Position numbers and translations under genes: made by a program
Assembly: GCA_002897115.2 (NCBI GenBank)
Contig: BCIH01000009.1
Coordinates: 457,580 to 521,579 of the forward strand
DNA from: Prototheca cutis
Lineage: Eukaryota; Chlorophyta; Trebouxiophyceae; Chlorellales; Chlorellaceae
Length of the DNA: 64,000 bases
Direction of reading: 5' to 3'
The notes under the pieces: model-generated
What the model saw: the letters and a program-made list of their open reading frames with translations, nothing else
Databases searched by the model: none
What the model was told of the DNA's origin: nothing
Shown: positions 1-12,500 of the stretch, one piece after another
How the letters are laid out: every line of letters starts with the position of its first letter
How positions within the stretch are numbered: the first letter of the stretch is position 1

Positions 1-31
1 CCCCCCCCACCCCCACACACACACACACACA
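1..31. repeat. C-run followed by (CA)n at left edge
   Basis: A C-rich run followed by about ten CA units opens the window. Similar CA tracts occur in many introns here, so this may be the tail of an intron or spacer of a gene lying to the left. No gene can be assigned to 1-573. Confidence 0.8.
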
Positions 32-573
32 GGAGCGGCGTATCTCGGCAGCAGAGGCACTGCAGCATCCATGGTTTTTGGAGCAGCCACTGCCAAAGGA
101 TCCCGCGTTCATGCCGACCTTTCCTTCCACGACCTCCATGCCCAAGCGAGGCTGACTCACCATTGCCCTTGTCCTTCAGGCCAGGCCGTGCATGCGACTG
201 ACAAATGCCGTCTGTCAATGGCCGGCATGCGCTCTCCCCTGCAACGGGGATGTCGAATGGAAATCGTGCCGCCTTCCCTCAACAGAAATAAAATATAGAA
301 CACTGACGTTCAGCACTGACAGTGGTGCCGCACGAACATTGATAGAAACCCAAACGCCCGGAATTCTCTACCTGCAAGAAACAATCTTTGCCGCATTGAT
401 CAAATGAAAGTTGTGCTTCTACGATTGCCGTGAGTGTAGAACATGCGGTACTCACATCGTCGACAGTGCTGGTAATTGATTGAAAGTATCCTCCAAAAAA
501 GGGAATGGCCGCCGTCACTCGAAATGAGAAGGGAGTTGGCATGAGCGAATCGAATCAATGCTATCACCCCTTC

Positions 574-1267
574 CGTGCGGGGCAAACATGATGCAACCAG
601 CTCAGCCAGCAACAGCATCACATCACCCCGGGGGTTGCTGGGCATCACTGATGGCTGTGAATTCTCACCCCCCACAGGGCAATAGGAAGGTGGATGACCA
701 TCTTTAATGATGGAGCACTTCCGGGGCTGTCTCCTTTCCAGGACAAGGAGCACAGGGCTCGTTGGCCTGGGAAGGGAGCCCCCGGGGTTTCCGCCCCCGG
801 TGCTGCTTTCCCTTGCCGAGGAAGGGAAGGAGCCCGGGGGTTCCCTCCCCCCGTTGGAAAGGCTATAAACCCCCAGGATGGATGGATGTATGTCCATCAG
901 TCTTTCGGCGCTGGGCACTGGAAGCGCTCCAGCCGCTCGCTGGTCTTCTGCAGGCTCTGCACGATGTGCCTCATGTTCAGACACGCCATCAAGTCTCTGT
1001 TCCAGAGACGATGCTCGCCTTTCAGAGGGCAGCACTCCTCGTTGGTGCAGCGCAGCAGCCCATGGCACACCGCTGTGAGTGTCTGCTCCCTGCGGTAGGG
1101 GCGTGAGCTGGGACCTACCTGTCCTGCTGCCGAGAAGGAACCCAAACCATTCTCTGAGCGGCGCGGCCAGGGAATGTGGGCGAACAGGCAATTTGTTTGG
1201 GAGGCATGCCCATCCTATTCCCATGGGAGTCAACGAATCTCGAGAAGGTTTCATCATTTTCTGCCGT
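574..1267 (-). mobile_element. MITE-like element, long copy
   Basis: Read on the minus strand, this block starts near 1267 with a GGCAGAAAATGATG-type end and finishes near 574 with an inverted CATCATGTTTGCCCCGC-type end. Both ends are diverged forms of the clean inverted ends of the second copy at 50178-50539. Two internal blocks, about 1120-1260 and 585-715 (both minus), match that copy at roughly 85 percent by eye, and about 350 bases between them (roughly 720-1110) are absent from the other copy. No transposase is visible. The ORFs here are not conserved and are not taken as genes. The structure suggests a non-autonomous DNA transposon. Confidence 0.65.
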
Positions 1268-1432
1268 CAATGTACATTGCGTCTCGAGATTGTCACGCGC
1301 GGTGACAAGGAGACACACTCGCGACTGTTGTCAATTTGTATCATCCTTTTTTTCTCGATTAGGAAAAGAGGGACAGTGTGCGCCTTGCGAGAGACTGCGC
1401 TGTGTTTCCCAAAGTGCGCCGTTGCTGCCGCC
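1268..1432. other. Upstream region of the S1 gene
   Basis: This spacer lies between the MITE copy and the S1 start codon. It holds a T-rich stretch near 1348-1357 but no clear TATA box. The start ATG sits in a GCCGCC context. Confidence 0.4.
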
Positions 1433-4340
1433 ATGCACGGCCCATGTGGTGCGTGGCGGTTGCATGAAGCGGGCCCATGTGCGCCGCCTGGCGTGGCCCG
1501 CGCGGCCGCACGCCCATTCAGTTGCGCGCGAGCTCCGATGCGACTGAGGCCATTCGTTGCCTGCGGGAGGACGAACGGGAGCAGCACGATCGTCCAAGCC
1601 ATCAGGCAGGGCACCCCGTACCAAGCCCCCTTCCCCCAGGAACATCGCAACAGTCAGGTGAGGTGGAAGACGTTGGAATGCATTATCATTTTATGCCAAA
1701 TGAGTAGTTCATGTGCGAAAATCCATGGGGAGAGTGGGAACATTTCTCTCTTGGAAGCCAGTGAGGCCCTGCCGCCTTGCCCGACTTTGGCCCCCCAAGA
1801 CTGCTGCCAATGCCATGCTTGGCACAGGGCGTCCAGTGGGACGGTGGGTCACAGCTCCCAGTGTCTGAGGACGAGGTGCACAGCGGTTTCATGCTTGGCC
1901 AGGCAATCATCGGGCAGGTCGAGGCGCACTCGCAGCGGGGTTGCAGCGTCCGCATCCTCCAAGTCCCCGGCGCCCCACCAGGCACCAAGCTGCGATACAA
2001 GTCCGGGTGAGGGAGGGCATTGTAGTTGATGAAGGAGGCAGTCTAAGGCTCGTGCAGCGCAGTGTGGTGGGAACGACCCTGGCAACGCAGTGTGGTGGGA
2101 ACGACCCTGGCATGCTGGTGGTTGAGGGGCCCACCAGAGGAGGCGCTGCAAGCTGCAGCCGTTGTGTAATGGGTTGATATGCTTGTTCCCTCATGCCTGC
2201 ATGCTGGCTGGCTGGCTGCTTCCTGAGATGGTCATGTATGCTGCTGGATCCCAGCTGCAATGCACATGGACCAATACCAAGACCTAAACCAACCTCTACC
2301 TGTCCCCCCAGGTGGTTGCCGATGGGCGAGGGGCGTCTGGTTCTCCAGGACCTCAATGCGGCCCCTATTGCCGCGGTGTGTTGAGAAAAGAGGGTTGTTC
2401 TTTGGGGGGGGTGATTGATGTGGAATTCCAACTGTCATGCGTACGGCTCACCACAAGAACCAAATCCTCTCACCCGACGCTCCCCTCCCCCCCCAAAAAT
2501 CTGCACAGTGGTCTCCGGAGCGACTGCCGGCAGTGGGTTCCATTCGCTCTTTCCAGATCAAGGGCTTGCCCACGCCGGAACTGGTGGCGCTGGAGCCCAT
2601 CAAGGACTGCCCGCTGCTCTCGGCCTATCAGGCCGATCGCCAGATCCTCTGGCACCGCGCCTGGCAACTGCTCAAGTGCAACAAGGACTGGCGCGAGAAC
2701 GTGGTCACGCTGATCACCGGGGTCAACGACCGGGGGCTGACCTCACGCTGCTGCGGCCTGCCCCTGTTCATCCCGTTTGGGCAGGTGGACCGGGGGAGGG
2801 ACCGCTCCCGGCCCATCACCATGAAGGTTGGTTTGCCGAGGGAGTGTTCTCTATGTTGGGAAACTGTCACTGCATCACTACGATCCTTGTCATCTTTTTG
2901 GAGGGCAGCATGCATGCATGCATCTTTCGTTCACATGGGATGAGAATGGCTGGTCAAGGCCCTGGAACCACACACAAACACTGCAGCATGCAGCGAGGAA
3001 TATCATCCTCGCGCATGTGAGAAAAGTCCACTGATCCCACTGACACACGCACGCATGCACACGCACACACACGCACACGCGCGCGCACACTCGTCGGGAC
3101 ACAGGAGGCGCAGGAGCGGTTTGTGGGCAAGAGGATTGAGGTTGCCATCATCGAGGTTGACATGCGGACCCAGAAAGTCATCGGCTCGATCACCAAGGCC
3201 GAGAGCAACGCCGCCATGCGCCAACTCTACGTGAGAGGGAGGCCGGGTCTTTGAGAGTGGCCGCGGAGCTTGCCTGCGGTGATGCCACCGTGCTGCATGG
3301 ACAACAACAGCTGTCTAGAGTCATGAATGGATGGAAGCACCAATAGAAAGAAAGAACAAAACTCGCTGCCCCTCATTTCCAAACACACAGGTGGGCAAGC
3401 TTGTGGAGGGCAAGGTCAGGCGGGTTATGCATAATGGTGTGTTTGTCGGCATCAGTGGCAGCCTGGAGAGCGGACTCCTGCACATAAACAACATTTCAAA
3501 GCAAAGAGTCCACAATGTCTCGGTACGTCGGTTGGTGGGCGGTTGGTGGGTGAGGGTGAGGGGGTGGAGAGGTGCTGTTGGAGAGGTCTCTGTGATGCCA
3601 ATTTCTGTGGCTAGCAGAGGACAATCCAATGGACAATAGATCAAAATGGACAATCCAGCAGGAAGAAATGGCATGCACGCGTGCACTGAACCCGCGCAAT
3701 GCTCCAATCCTTCCTTCCTTCACACAGGACGTCTTCCAACCCGGGGAGCGGATCTATGCCTTGGTCATAGGGTTTGACCCCGGATTTGGCAATGTCGCTT
3801 TTTCCACCGCCGAACTGGAGATGGAGCCTGGGGACATGTTGCACCACAAGCGGCGCTGCTGGGCCAACAGGGGTGGGTTTGGCGTGTCGGGAGGTGGCAT
3901 GGCAATGACGGGCAGGCCCCGCCCTGGAAGGCTTGTTGCTGGCAAAAAGTCGCTCGAGAACCCTGGCTGACAGCACAGCCAGGTGCGCAGCATTTCCATG
4001 CTCAAACCCGTGCTCAAACCCCATCTCACTTCAGAGGAAAGCCACCAGGAGTTTATGGAAAACCTGAGGCAGGCACAGGACGAGACCGAGGCAAGCAACC
4101 CTGAGTTGTTGTACTAGATTGCAGGTTCCGGGTGCCTGACACTGATGCCTACGCAGTGCTGCATCTGGCAGCATGCATCGTTCGGGGCCGGGGGCGGCTG
4201 AAGGGAATGCCCATCTGTGCCTGCCTTTGACTCAGCCTAAACGCTGTGCATAAAAACACTTATCACCTCCAAAATCAAAGCCACTTGTTTTGCAGGGTCC
4301 CAAGCCTGTCATTGAGGACCGGACCACTGCCACCGCATGA
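1433..4340 (+). CDS. PRPS1: Plastid 30S ribosomal protein S1 (three S1 domains)
   Basis: This is a nuclear gene for the chloroplast small-subunit protein that helps bind mRNA during plastid translation. Nine exons with agreeing phases (1433-1657, 1828-2006, 2312-2375, 2509-2826, 3105-3230, 3391-3522, 3728-3872, 4035-4090, 4296-4340) give 429 residues, close to plant plastid S1. Residues 1-75 are rich in Arg, Ala and Ser, like a transit peptide. S1-type segments follow: GQAIIGQVEAHSQRG, then VVTLITGVNDRGL with LPLFIPFGQV, then VGKLVEGKVRRVMHNGVFV with SGLLHINNIS. The core is secure; the first exon rests on phase agreement. The last intron begins GC (GAG|GCAAGC); if it is not spliced, translation stops at 4117 with a different short tail. 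Confidence 0.85.
2057..2113. repeat. Tandem duplication in S1 intron 2
   Basis: A unit of about 28 bases containing GCAGTGTGGTGGGAACGACC occurs twice in direct tandem, with near-perfect identity, inside the second intron of the S1 gene. It looks like a recent slippage or duplication event. Confidence 0.75.
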
Positions 4341-4391
4341 GGAACCCAAGAGCATGCATTAGCTCTTGCTTGTCTTCCTTTCCACCTTGCT

Positions 4392-4396
4392 TGTAA
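4392..4396 (+). terminator. Poly(A) signal TGTAA of the S1 gene
   Basis: TGTAA lies 52 bases after the S1 stop codon at 4340, the position expected for the chlorophyte polyadenylation signal. This also supports the GC-AG last exon as the real gene end. Confidence 0.55.
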
Positions 4397-4502
4397 GACA
4401 TCTTCTTCTGTTTGCTGTCTACAGTTCTGTCAAGTTATCTCGAGGGCGGACCAGGCAGCGGGCCGGGTCTGCGGATCAACCGTGGCCTCTTGCAACAATC
4501 AG

Positions 4503-6363
4503 CTAGCGCTGCACCTTTGACCGCTCGGCCTCAAGAATGGCCTGGATCTGGTCAACTGTTGCCTCCATGGCCCCGCTTCGGTTGACCACCACTGCATAGG
4601 GGTGATTGGGGTGGTCAGGGACAGCCAGGTCACCGATAGGGCCTGCCACAAGGGAGTGCCATGCATTGGTTCCTGGAATGATGCAGGGATCTGGGGCACA
4701 CCCATGTCATGAGCCCTCACTGCAAGGTTTGTTTGTCGATCGGCAGAGATTCTCACAGGAAAAACTTCAATACCACAGTTTGCCGTGCGGCAGACGGACC
4801 ACACGCACCGTAATCAAACTCTGATGCCCTGCTCAGCTCCGCCCGAGCAGTCCTGATCCTTTCAGCCAGTTGGTCCTGCATGCAGCGGCCAGGTCCACTG
4901 GAGTCGTGGTGACTCCCACAACCAACCTATGTCTCCTTTTATCTTGGCTGCATTCCATTCCCCCAGCCAGCAAGCGTAAAATAAAACTGCCGACGCACAT
5001 CTCCCTCGGTCTTCCTTGCCACCAGGCGGAGTGCCAGGCTCCGGTCGCTTTCAGCCACCTGGAGTGCGAATGGCATGAACAAGGCAGCTGGCGTCCAGTA
5101 CAAGCGACAGGAGACCAAGGGCCCTTGCATGGATAGAAGGGAAACGGACTCCCTGTTCCCAAGCGCCAATACCCCCTCCCCACCCTCTCATCACAAACCA
5201 AAAAGATGGAGACGACTTGTGGCATCAGTTTCCTGACCGTGGCAGCACCCTGCACATCTATCCGCAGCACCACGTCCCTGCCCTCTGCCAGGGCCTTCTC
5301 GACCTGGAAAGGAAAAGGTCAGCAGATATCGGAGGGGCCTGGCTGGTAATTGGTCGTATTGCTAGTCATGGAAGAGCCCATACATTCACACAGCCATCGA
5401 ACGATGTGGAGACGGTTCCCGATCAAGGGGAGGCCTCGATCCATGAGCTGGCATGGGGTCGCAAGGCGCCATCGTCCCTTGACCAAGCGTGCAATGTCCG
5501 TCTGGTTGCCCAGTCCGCAACCCACCGCGCACCTGGGGCCGCGGGATGCCCTTGTACTCTCCATACACAATTGCATGCTCCACCAGCTTGCCCTCTTTGA
5601 TCCAGGTCTCAAACGTCTCCCTGGACACAAAGTGGTAGTCCACGCCGTCCACTTCGCCGTCGCGCGGGGCCCTGGAAGGTTCGGACGTGTTTGTCCTCGG
5701 TGGGTTCACCTCCCATTGCCATTGGTTGGTTGGCGGTCATCCAGCAAGCCCCACACTTCCATGTCATCCGAGCGTTTTCTGCAAGCAGGCAAGTGCCAGA
5801 CTTGCGATGGCGCGGTCCCCAGCAACCACAGCTCATCCAACTGCCCAAAACAAACAAAACACACACCGTGTTGTTGCCGTGACGATAAAGTGCAGCTGTG
5901 GATTCCTCTTCTGGAGCACTGCAAGCACTGCGTCCTTGCCAACGCCGCTGGGCCCGCTGATGATCAGGACCCTGGGAGGAGCTTGGGGCACCTGGTGGGC
6001 AGTGGGCAAGGGATGGTGAGCACGCACCCAACTGAACCGGTGAAGCTCCTTTGGCCAACGCCGCCACTCGCATATAAATTCCAGAATCGACAAAAAAGGC
6101 CAAGTCAGTCAGCGTTCTCCCCCATCCATGGCCTAAGCACGCACAGGGGCGTCAGTGCTCAGAGGGCCGATGCGGCTCTCCAGCCGCCGGAGGACATCCT
6201 CCGCCGACTCCCGGTGTTCCGCGCATGCGTGAAACGCCGTTGTCCTGGCACCGTTCAGTCCATCAGCCTTCGAAGTGCAGCGTGGCGTGGCCATCTTTGC
6301 GGACTGCCTCGACCACGCTGCAAACGACTGGACACAGGCGTGCCGCAGTCGACACAGCTGCAT
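4503..6363 (-). CDS. Guanylate kinase, probably organellar
   Basis: The enzyme phosphorylates GMP to GDP with ATP, feeding plastid or mitochondrial guanine nucleotide pools. Seven exons (6145-6363, 5867-5991, 5533-5671, 5199-5303, 4999-5058, 4809-4875, 4503-4591) join in phase to 267 residues. The P-loop [14 protein letters not shown] follows about 80 residues of extension. Next come TATTR, the GMP-binding stretch [15 protein letters not shown] with [21 protein letters not shown], and the lid [16 protein letters not shown], all in family order. The N-terminal extension, with an Arg-rich start ([20 protein letters not shown]), suggests targeting to an organelle, not proven. The gene ends convergently with S1, 162 bases apart. 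Confidence 0.92.
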
Positions 6364-6598
6364 GGCGCACCCCAGCCAGTTCGTTCCCGTGCCTGTCCTT
6401 AATGCCGGGACCTGTTCAGATGGCTAACTCATGCGTTCCGGCAAACACACTCCATTAAATTGACACGAGATACGGCGTCATTGTCAGATCAGATGCTCGG
6501 AGCAGGAATATGGATCGAAAACTCCGTCCACGTCGCTTGCTCTGTCCTCCGACACAGGATCCAGCCCTACACACTCCACGGTCCTGCCAGGCATGCTC

Positions 6599-9500
6599 TC
6601 AATGTGTAGGGTGCACATGGATGATGTCCACATCCCTCCCCTCCTCAAACACCTCCTGCATGATTGATTCAAGATTTTGGATTTGTGTGTGGGTGATGAG
6701 GTGGGGCCGCTGTTGCGAGGGTCTTGGGGAGGTCGGGCACGAGGCGACACACCCATCACCTCGAGCTCCGAAGACCACCTCAGCCCCCCCCAAACACACA
6801 CACACACCTGCGATGGCACGCCGCAAAGGAGCAGCCTGGGGCAGGGCAGACTTCCAGTCAACAGCGGCGTCCAGCTACCTTCCACGGTGGCTGTGGCCCC
6901 CGGCGCCGCACCCAGCCGCACCGTGCCCGTCCGCCGCCCTGCCGGGGTCCAGGCCCCTCCCGCAGCCACAAGTTCGTACCGCAGCACCGAATCGGCCGTC
7001 GCCGACGACAGGGCTACTCCGGCCGAACCGCTGCGCTCCAGCTGCCAGGCCACCGTGACCGGGCGGCGAGCCGGCGCCGAGAAGGGCCCCAGCATGCGCA
7101 CCGACACCATGGACCCCGGGGCAGCACCGTCTTCGTCCCCGGCAGCCAGCTCCAGCACCACCGAGCTCTGGAACACGCAGGCCTGCCAGTCCTCGTCCTC
7201 AACAGGGGTGGCAGGCGCCGGGGCCGCATGCCCTGTCTCGGTGGTGCCCGTTGGCTCATCGCCGTTGGCATCCGTGGCGACCGCACCCGAGTCTGGCACA
7301 CCAATACCGCTGGCCCATGCCCGTCCCTGAGCCGCTGTGGCTCTCCAGGCTGCGGCGTCGATGCACCCGCTAAGCGCGGGCGGCACTGCCGGAGCGGCGG
7401 TTCGGTACCGCACGCTGAGCACGCTGGGGCTCTGTCGTGCCAGACGCCGCAGCGCACGCGCCGCCGCCGCTTTTCCAGAGTCTCCACCGCTCAACCTGCT
7501 CAGATCGTGATCGAGCTCGAGCAGAAGGCTGGCATGCCAGGCTTCGCCCGGTTCCAGGGTCAGCTCGTCAGCGGTGCTGCTGGTGGCGGTGGTGCTTGGT
7601 CCACCAGACAACAGCCAAACAACCACCTGCTGCTGGTCTTCGGCACTGGATCCCTGCCCAGCCGTCGAAAGTGCCGCAGGAATAAGGCCCGCTTGCGGGC
7701 GGAAACCGACGCGGTGGAGTGCCAGCGGCGCTGCGGCACAGCTGCGCAGGGTCGCACTGACTACGATCCGTGTTGGCACGCAGCTTCCCGCCAGCTCCCG
7801 CGCCTCAAACCGCACCTCCAGCGGCTGCTGCACCGGCACATCCACCGAGCACACTGCCGACCGCCAGTTTCCGCCCACCTTCCACTCAGCTTCCAGGCCC
7901 AGCGAGAGGTTGGTCGTCTGTGCAACGGCGCCGCCGGTCGGCACCAGCGACAGCGCCGGCACGGAGTTGGTCGTGGGCGGCCCGCCCTGCGATCTCTGCA
8001 TCTGGTGGGCACCGGCACTGCCTCGGCCTGACGTCTGGACGTCGTCCGGCAAGGACGGCGGCGGGTGCACGCGGACCGTCACGGGCCCTTGCTCCGCAGC
8101 AGCGGCCCACATCCACCACCACAGCGTGCACGTCGTGAGTGGGCGCCGCTTGGATGAGCAATGCTCGGCTGGCCTGTCTATCGTGGAGTCCTCTGGGCTG
8201 CCGCCAGGGCCCCCGCCGAGCGGCAGCACGAGCCGGGAGCTGCACGCACCTTCCGTGCCACGCCGGCTGCCAGGGCCGCGCAGCATTGCAGCCTGAAGAA
8301 AGCGCGGCTCGGAGTTGTCGGCGCCCAGCAAAACCACGCAACCCCGCGTCCCCGGCACGGGGTTGCAGAGCGCGCCGCCAGGTGGAACCTGGGACAAAAA
8401 ATCCCCTTCTGGCACGGCAGCCCCTCCCATGGCAGCGCTGCCGATGCCGAGTGTTGCCATGGACAAGCCCGCCGCTTCCTCCCCTGTGCTGGGGCCTTGA
8501 CTGTGAAGCACCGGGGCAGCCGACTCTGAGCGCCGGACAGGAATATCGCTGGCCGCTGCACCTCCCCGCCAGGCAGCCGACACAGGACCATCGCCTTGCG
8601 TGTCCGCCGCAGCTCTTGCCAACGCCGGCCAGTCAACCTCGACCGTCACGTCGCCCTTTCCCACACCGTCGTTGTCACCCAGGCAGAGTGTTATTCCCAA
8701 CCAGGAGCACTGACCAGCCGTGAGCGACCCGCAGCGCTCGGCCAGCTCAGCAGCAACGTGCGGCCGGGGAGGCAGCACCCTTGCCACCGCCATCACTGCC
8801 TCCTTGAGCCCGCGCCCACCACGTGATGCCCCGCCGCCATGGGCGCCGGAAGAACCGGGGCGAGGATCCATGGCTGGAAACCTGCTGCCTTCAAGTCGTA
8901 TGCGGACACCTGCCTCACCGAGATCCGCTTCCAGCGACCTGAGAAACAGCACACCAGGGCACAGCGGACGACCGGTGAACCGGACGCGCAGCGCCTTGGC
9001 GGGGGAAACGGCGGCTCCGCTGCCGCCACCGCAGGGCAGCACGAACGCCGGTCCCGCAGTCCAAGCCCCGGCTTCGTCCTGGCTGGTATGCATGCAAGCA
9101 GCGACTGCCCTGCAGGTCAGGGGCGCCGTCTCGCGCCACAGCGACCGAAAGACCGGGCCCATCCAAGGTGAATCAGCCCGGAGGTTGGAATCCGGCCCCG
9201 ACAGCGCCGTCGTCTCGGCGCCGCTGCCAAACAGCACGGATCCCGCGGGCACGCCGGCGGCAGACCCCGTCGCGGTCGAGAGCATGGCTGCGGCGGATGC
9301 TGCAACGGCGTCGCCACCCTTCCCGCCCCGGCCGGCATCAGAGGCGCCGGGGCTGGATGGCGACATGGCGCCTGATGCCCGGCGCGGGCTCTTCACCCCG
9401 TCGGCAAGCGATGCCGCGGACTCTTGCCGGCGAGGAACGCTCGGCGCCCTGGCAGGCATCGACGGCACACTGATTTGACCCTGGAAGGACAGCGTCGAAC

Positions 9501-12500
9501 TTTGGAATGCCATGCTGCCACCTGTGCCAGGTTGTGTGAAGATTCATGTGTGCAATGTGGGATGGAGGTCAGGAATCACGAGCCTGTCCTGGCCGGCTCT
9601 GTGAAACACCACCCCTCTGCATACAAACCCACAAGCCTCCAGGCACACACAGCGTACCAGCAGCGGCGACATCCCCAACACCGGCAACGAGCGTGCCGAG
9701 GGTGAGCGTCAGGTTGCGCAATAGCACGTCTTCCGGAAGGGCGCTTTCCAAGAGCAGGTCCAGCGTGAGAGTGTCGCCCACATGCACGACAGACGCGGCA
9801 CCGGGGACTCCGGCTGGTGGCACCAGCGCTGGGGCGCGGCCCTCGGCCGGGGCGCCTGTCGCATCAGCCCTGCCGAAGAACAGGCTCGTTGACCCGGGCA
9901 GTGGGCAGACCTGCATCGCAAACGTGCCATCGATAGGTGTCCGACGGCTGGCTTTCGTAGCCTGGGATGACGCTATTGCTCCTGGTGCGGCAGCAGAATA
10001 GCTTGGGGTTGGGCCTGAACCAGCACCGGCCCCACACAGGGCTGCCATCACCGTCTGCAGCGCAACGCCGGCGCCTGTCCTGTCTTTGACCGCGTTGGTA
10101 CCTCCTTCCGGTCCGGATGCGTCCGGGCCCGAGGTACCCCCACCAACAGCGGCATCAGAGCTCGTGCTCACTCCCCAGCTCCTGCTGGTGCCCTCCCGCG
10201 CGAGTGCATTGAGAAGGCCGATGGCAGCCAGGGTTTCCGGGCTCTCCTCCGGTGGCAGCGCAGTACCTGCAGCCTGAGACCCAACGGCGGGGGCATCGGC
10301 ATGCCCAACTGCAGACGACGGCTCGCTGCTGCCCGAAACCTCCTGCTCCATGCAGCGTTTCCCCTCGATCAGCAGCGATCCAAGCACGCCGAGCCAGCCT
10401 TCACCGAGTGCCTGGGGGCAGGCAGCCAGAGCCGCAGCACACTCCACTCCGTCCCTTGACCCCGGACCCAGGCGGCACGCCGCTTCGGACTGAAGGACGG
10501 CGCTGATGCGCCGGCGGTCTGCCAGCGCGTAGCATGCCGCAGACCAGAGCGACAGGCCCGACCACAGCGTGCGCAGCGCGTCGGGCGAGGTCTGCGCCCG
10601 GCGCAGTCTCCAGTTCCGGCACGGGGACTCAGCATCGGAGGTGGTGCCAGGCCGCTTGTCCCGCGGACGGCGGGATGACAACCTTGTCGTTCCGCTGGCC
10701 CCTCCGGCAGCCTCGTGTGCATCACTGCTTGTTGGGCCCGCCGGCTGGATCCCCTCCTCATCGGCATCTGAACTCCTGCCGTCACTGGTACTCTGGGCCT
10801 GCTCGCCATCGTCGGAACAGCCAGACTCCCTGGGATCCGCAGGCCCATCACCAGGCACGGGCAGCGGGCCTCGCTCAAACAGGACCTGACCCTCCACAAA
10901 CCGCTGGTCCATAAAGTTGTGGCCGGTCTGGGTGGCTTGGGGACCCGGGTGCGCCATGGGAGGCGCGCTCTGCGTGCGCTGCGGTGGTCCGCCCACAGGA
11001 CCCACGGGTCCGTGGACGGAGCTGACTCCGCTCGGGCCCCCGGCGCCCAGCGGCGCGCGGGGTGGCATGCCGGCCACCGTGGAACCCGCGCCCCGGAGGT
11101 TGGCGCCCACACTGTTGGCGTGATGCGCCAGAGCCAGAGGTCCCGTGGACGACGAGGATGTCATCAGGGGGCCGCCGGGTTCGGACCCCGGCAGCCAGCG
11201 CCGGGGCCCAGGGTCGGCGGCCGATGACCTGTCGTCTCCAGAGGCACTGGCACTCTCTACAGATGCCGTGCTGACGTGGCGGCTGTGCGCCACCACGGCC
11301 ACGAGGCTCCCCGGATCGTGAGCCGCCGGCTGCTGCGACCGCAGAGTGCTGGCCGTGGGGGCGGCACCGCCAGTTTCCCCCGCCAGTCTGCCAGTCTGAC
11401 TGGCAGCACGCAAGTCCACGGTCGCGAAGTCGGCGCCATCGTCACCCATCGCCGCCAAACTGTCCTCGCCGCTCGACCCCTCTGACAGCCGGTGCAGGCC
11501 TCCCTGAGAACGGGGAGTCTGCCCAGTGATGGATGCCAGCGGGGCAGCAGCCGGGCTCGAGCCGGGCTCGCCAGCTTGCCATTCCCAGCCTTCAGAGACA
11601 GCGTCCGGTGCCGAAACAGCATCGTCGCCAGCCCCTGCCCGCCCTGCTCCAAGCCCTCTGTCAATGGCAGCTTCCGGGCAGCTCCCACCACCCAGCAGCC
11701 GGTCCAGTTCGGACCGTGCGGCGTGGAACGCGCGGCCCAGTGCCGCATGCAGCTCCTGCTCGTGCGGCCCGGGCGGCAGGGGCGGCGATGCCCCACGCCG
11801 CGCTCCCCGCTGCTGGTGCCCAATCGACGGGTGGCTTGCGCTGCCGTTGCTGCCTCGGTCGCCGCCGGGTGTCGGTGCTGCTAAAGAGCCGTCGATGCTC
11901 CGTCCCATGAGGCGTTCCAGCTGCGCCGGTGGAATGGGCCCCAGCTCCCAGTCCGAAAACCGCAGGCCACCCTTTGCCGAGTCATCGACAACACCCGTTG
12001 GACCTTCCCGCCCCGAGCTTGACCTCCCGCCGAGTGCCTGCCCCGAGCCCACATCACCCCGGTTCTCGCCACCCCACCCGGGCCCAGCCCGCGCACGCGA
12101 CTGTGCCTCCAGCACCTTGCTGGCCAGTGAGGAATAAGCCGCAAAGGCCCAGGCCGCAGCGCGAGCTTCGGCTGCCCCACGGCCGCCCTGGTCGCCGCCC
12201 ATGCTCGCCCGGTTGACCTGGACGAATGCCATACCACGCTCCACAACCTTCATTATTGTTGACAGTGTTGGTGTATTTGGTTTTCATGTGTGTGATAGTG
12301 GTGAGGGCTGGTTCATTGCCGGGGTTGTCTTGGGGAATGGCATATGCTGCAGAGCATCACATTGTTGGAAAGAAACATCGCCCCGTGCCATGCGCGGCAC
12401 TGCACCCCCGCATGCCAGCCACCTCCCTCCCTACCCCTCGAATGATGTCAGCCATCTACATGCCTCAACCCCAACTCCCCAGACACAAAACTCTGCCCTC

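Noticed and set aside
400..1257. A 285-codon minus ORF near the left edge
   Set aside because: It lies inside the MITE copy; the second copy is not open in the same way, so coding is unlikely.
1477..1707. ATG at 1477 as the S1 start codon
   Set aside because: That frame ends exon 1 in phase 1, but exon 2 starts in phase 0; the ATG at 1433 gives phase 0.
6484..9513. A 1009-codon minus ORF as an independent gene
   Set aside because: Its ATG is internal to a phased exon, and its last 40 codons are intron read-through; the phased final exon stops at 6599.
9569..12253. An 894-codon minus ORF as an independent gene
   Set aside because: Its first codons follow an acceptor that joins in phase to the upstream TRAPPC10 exon (RRYAE then VVERGMAFV), and its end joins in phase to the next exon.
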